Assembly (NCBI GenBank): GCA_948766235.1
Contig: CAQCFX010000022.1
Span: 1-13,563 of the forward strand
DNA from: an uncultured Oscillospiraceae bacterium
GTDB taxonomy: Bacteria > Bacillota > Clostridia > Oscillospirales > Oscillospiraceae
Direction: 5' to 3'
Length of the DNA: 13,563 bases
Shown: positions 12,919 to 13,563 of the stretch, in pieces
Position numbering within the stretch: the stretch's first letter is position 1
How the letters are laid out: every line of letters starts with the position of its first letter
Program-made: the position numbers and the translations under genes
Notes under the pieces: generated by a model
Databases searched by the model: none
What the model saw: the letters and a program-made list of their open reading frames with translations, nothing else
Told to the model about the DNA's origin: nothing

Positions 12919-12957
12919 AAAGCCGCCGCTGAACAGCGGCGGCTTTGAATTGTTTTC
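12919..12957 (+). terminator. Terminator between convergent genes
   Basis: AAAGCCGCCGC (12919-12929) pairs with GCGGCGGCTTT (12936-12946), with a six-base loop TGAACA, then GAATTGTTTT. It follows the metalloregulator gene by 23 bases and lies 31 bases beyond the end of the opposite-strand asparaginase gene, so it may serve both. Confidence 0.8.
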
Positions 12958-12977
12958 GCTCCGGCCGGTCCGGCGGC

Positions 12978-13563
12978 TTACGAGGGCTGGGCGCTTCTGA
13001 TTTCTCCGCACAGGTTGTGGGAAAAAAGCTCCCGCACCCGGCCGGGGTCCGATTCCTGGCCCAGAACCCACATCAGCTTGGTGACGGCGGCCTCGGTGGT
13101 CATGTCCCAGCCCTGGACCACCCCCTCCGCCAGCGCCTTCTGCCCCGCCTGGTAGAGGGAGAAGTTGCTGCTCTCGTACAGGCACTGTGAGCACACCACC
13201 ACGGTCATCCCCGCCTGGGCGGCGGCGTGGAGCTTTTCAATCAAATTGCGGCGGATGAAGTGAAGCCCGCCGGCGCCGAAGGCCTCGATGACCACTCCCC
13301 GGTAGTGCATCCGCAGCAGCATATCGAAAATCTCCGGATCCAGGCCGGGGGTGAGCTTGATGAGGAACACCTGCTGGCACAGCTTGTCCCGCAGAACGCA
13401 GGGGCCGTCCGCGGGGGGAATGGCCTCCTCCCGGACCTTCAGCCCCGCGCCGCTCACCTCGGCGATCAGCGGCCAGTTCACGCTGTCAAAGGCGCCAAAG
13501 GCGGTGGTGTGGGTTTTCACCGCCCGGCAGCCCAGCATGACCCGCCGGTTAAAGGCCAGGAAC
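12978..13563 (-). CDS. L-asparaginase, C-terminal part (runs off window)
   Basis: The frame is open to the right edge; about 195 residues are visible and the N-terminus is missing. The segment RAVKTHTTAFGAFDSVNWP is the conserved region of type I/II asparaginases, where an R..K.s...F.aF.s.N motif follows the catalytic domain. The following C-terminal domain carries GVVIEAFGAGGLHF and the late TTEAAVTKLMWVLG, also family features. The enzyme hydrolyses L-asparagine to aspartate and ammonium. The catalytic threonines (in TGGT and GTDT motifs) would lie outside the window, so activity cannot be judged. An internal ATG at 13538 is not the start, because family-like sequence (FNRRV) precedes it in frame. 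Confidence 0.88.
   Translation of the reverse strand, partial: FLAFNRRVMLGCRAVKTHTTAFGAFDSVNWPLIAEVSGAGLKVREEAIPPADGPCVLRDKLCQQVFLIKLTPGLDPEIFDMLLRMHYRGVVIEAFGAGGLHFIRRNLIEKLHAAAQAGMTVVVCSQCLYESSNFSLYQAGQKALAEGVVQGWDMTTEAAVTKLMWVLGQESDPGRVRELFSHNLCGEIRSAQPS

Overview
The window looks like chromosomal DNA from a GC-rich gut Clostridia of the Oscillospiraceae type (Flavonifractor, Lawsonibacter or Oscillibacter relatives). This is inferred from strong AGGAGG-type ribosome binding sites, an L10-leader-regulated rplJ-rplL pair, a hexameric glutamate dehydrogenase, DUF4179-type ECF anti-sigma, GH3 and GtrA proteins, and GCC/GGC/CTG-rich codon use. No tRNA, rRNA, CRISPR array or intact mobile element was seen.

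Layout. (1) 1-1326, plus strand: an L10-leader attenuator, then rplJ and rplL, closed by a strong terminator. A copy of a structured dispersed repeat lies between the attenuator and rplJ. rpoB does not follow rplL here. (2) 1327-1459: an intergenic gap with two near-consensus ParB/Spo0J parS sites whose centres are 40 bp apart. This suggests an origin-proximal location. (3) 1460-2948, minus strand: an ECF sigma factor overlapping its membrane anti-sigma partner, with a candidate self-regulated ECF promoter in front. (4) 3060-4482, plus strand: a divergent gdhA (NADP-type glutamate dehydrogenase) with a good sigma-A promoter. (5) 4483-5130: a gene-poor scar holding a second copy of the repeat, a terminator-like hairpin, an IS3-family transposase fragment, a 14-bp inverted repeat and a broken reading frame of unknown origin. 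(6) 5130-6050, minus strand: a BlaI/MecI-family repressor translationally coupled to a low-molecular-weight tyrosine phosphatase, behind a consensus-like promoter. (7) 6093-12360, minus strand: an apparent carbohydrate operon. Its first gene is a three-TM GH3 glycosidase with permuted domains, the second a soluble cytoplasmic GH3 beta-glucosidase, the third a GtrA-like membrane protein. Two large stem-loops, one carrying a LacI-type operator core, separate the GH3 genes, and 21-bp-spaced direct repeats lie just upstream of the operon promoter. (8) 12434-12946, plus strand: a short DtxR/MntR-family metalloregulator. (9) 12978-13563, minus strand: the C-terminal part of an L-asparaginase that runs off the right edge.

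How the genes fit together. The glycosidase operon reads as an outside-to-inside route. The anchored GH3 should face outward and trim a glycan or glycoside, the cytoplasmic GH3 should hydrolyse imported short products, and the GtrA-like protein may handle lipid-linked sugars. The substrate cannot be read from sequence. The rest is housekeeping (ribosome, nitrogen metabolism) and small sensory modules. The items most worth a second look are the parS pair, the covarying repeat family, the permuted anchored GH3 with its neighbours, and the BlaI-phosphatase pair that has no BlaR1 sensor.
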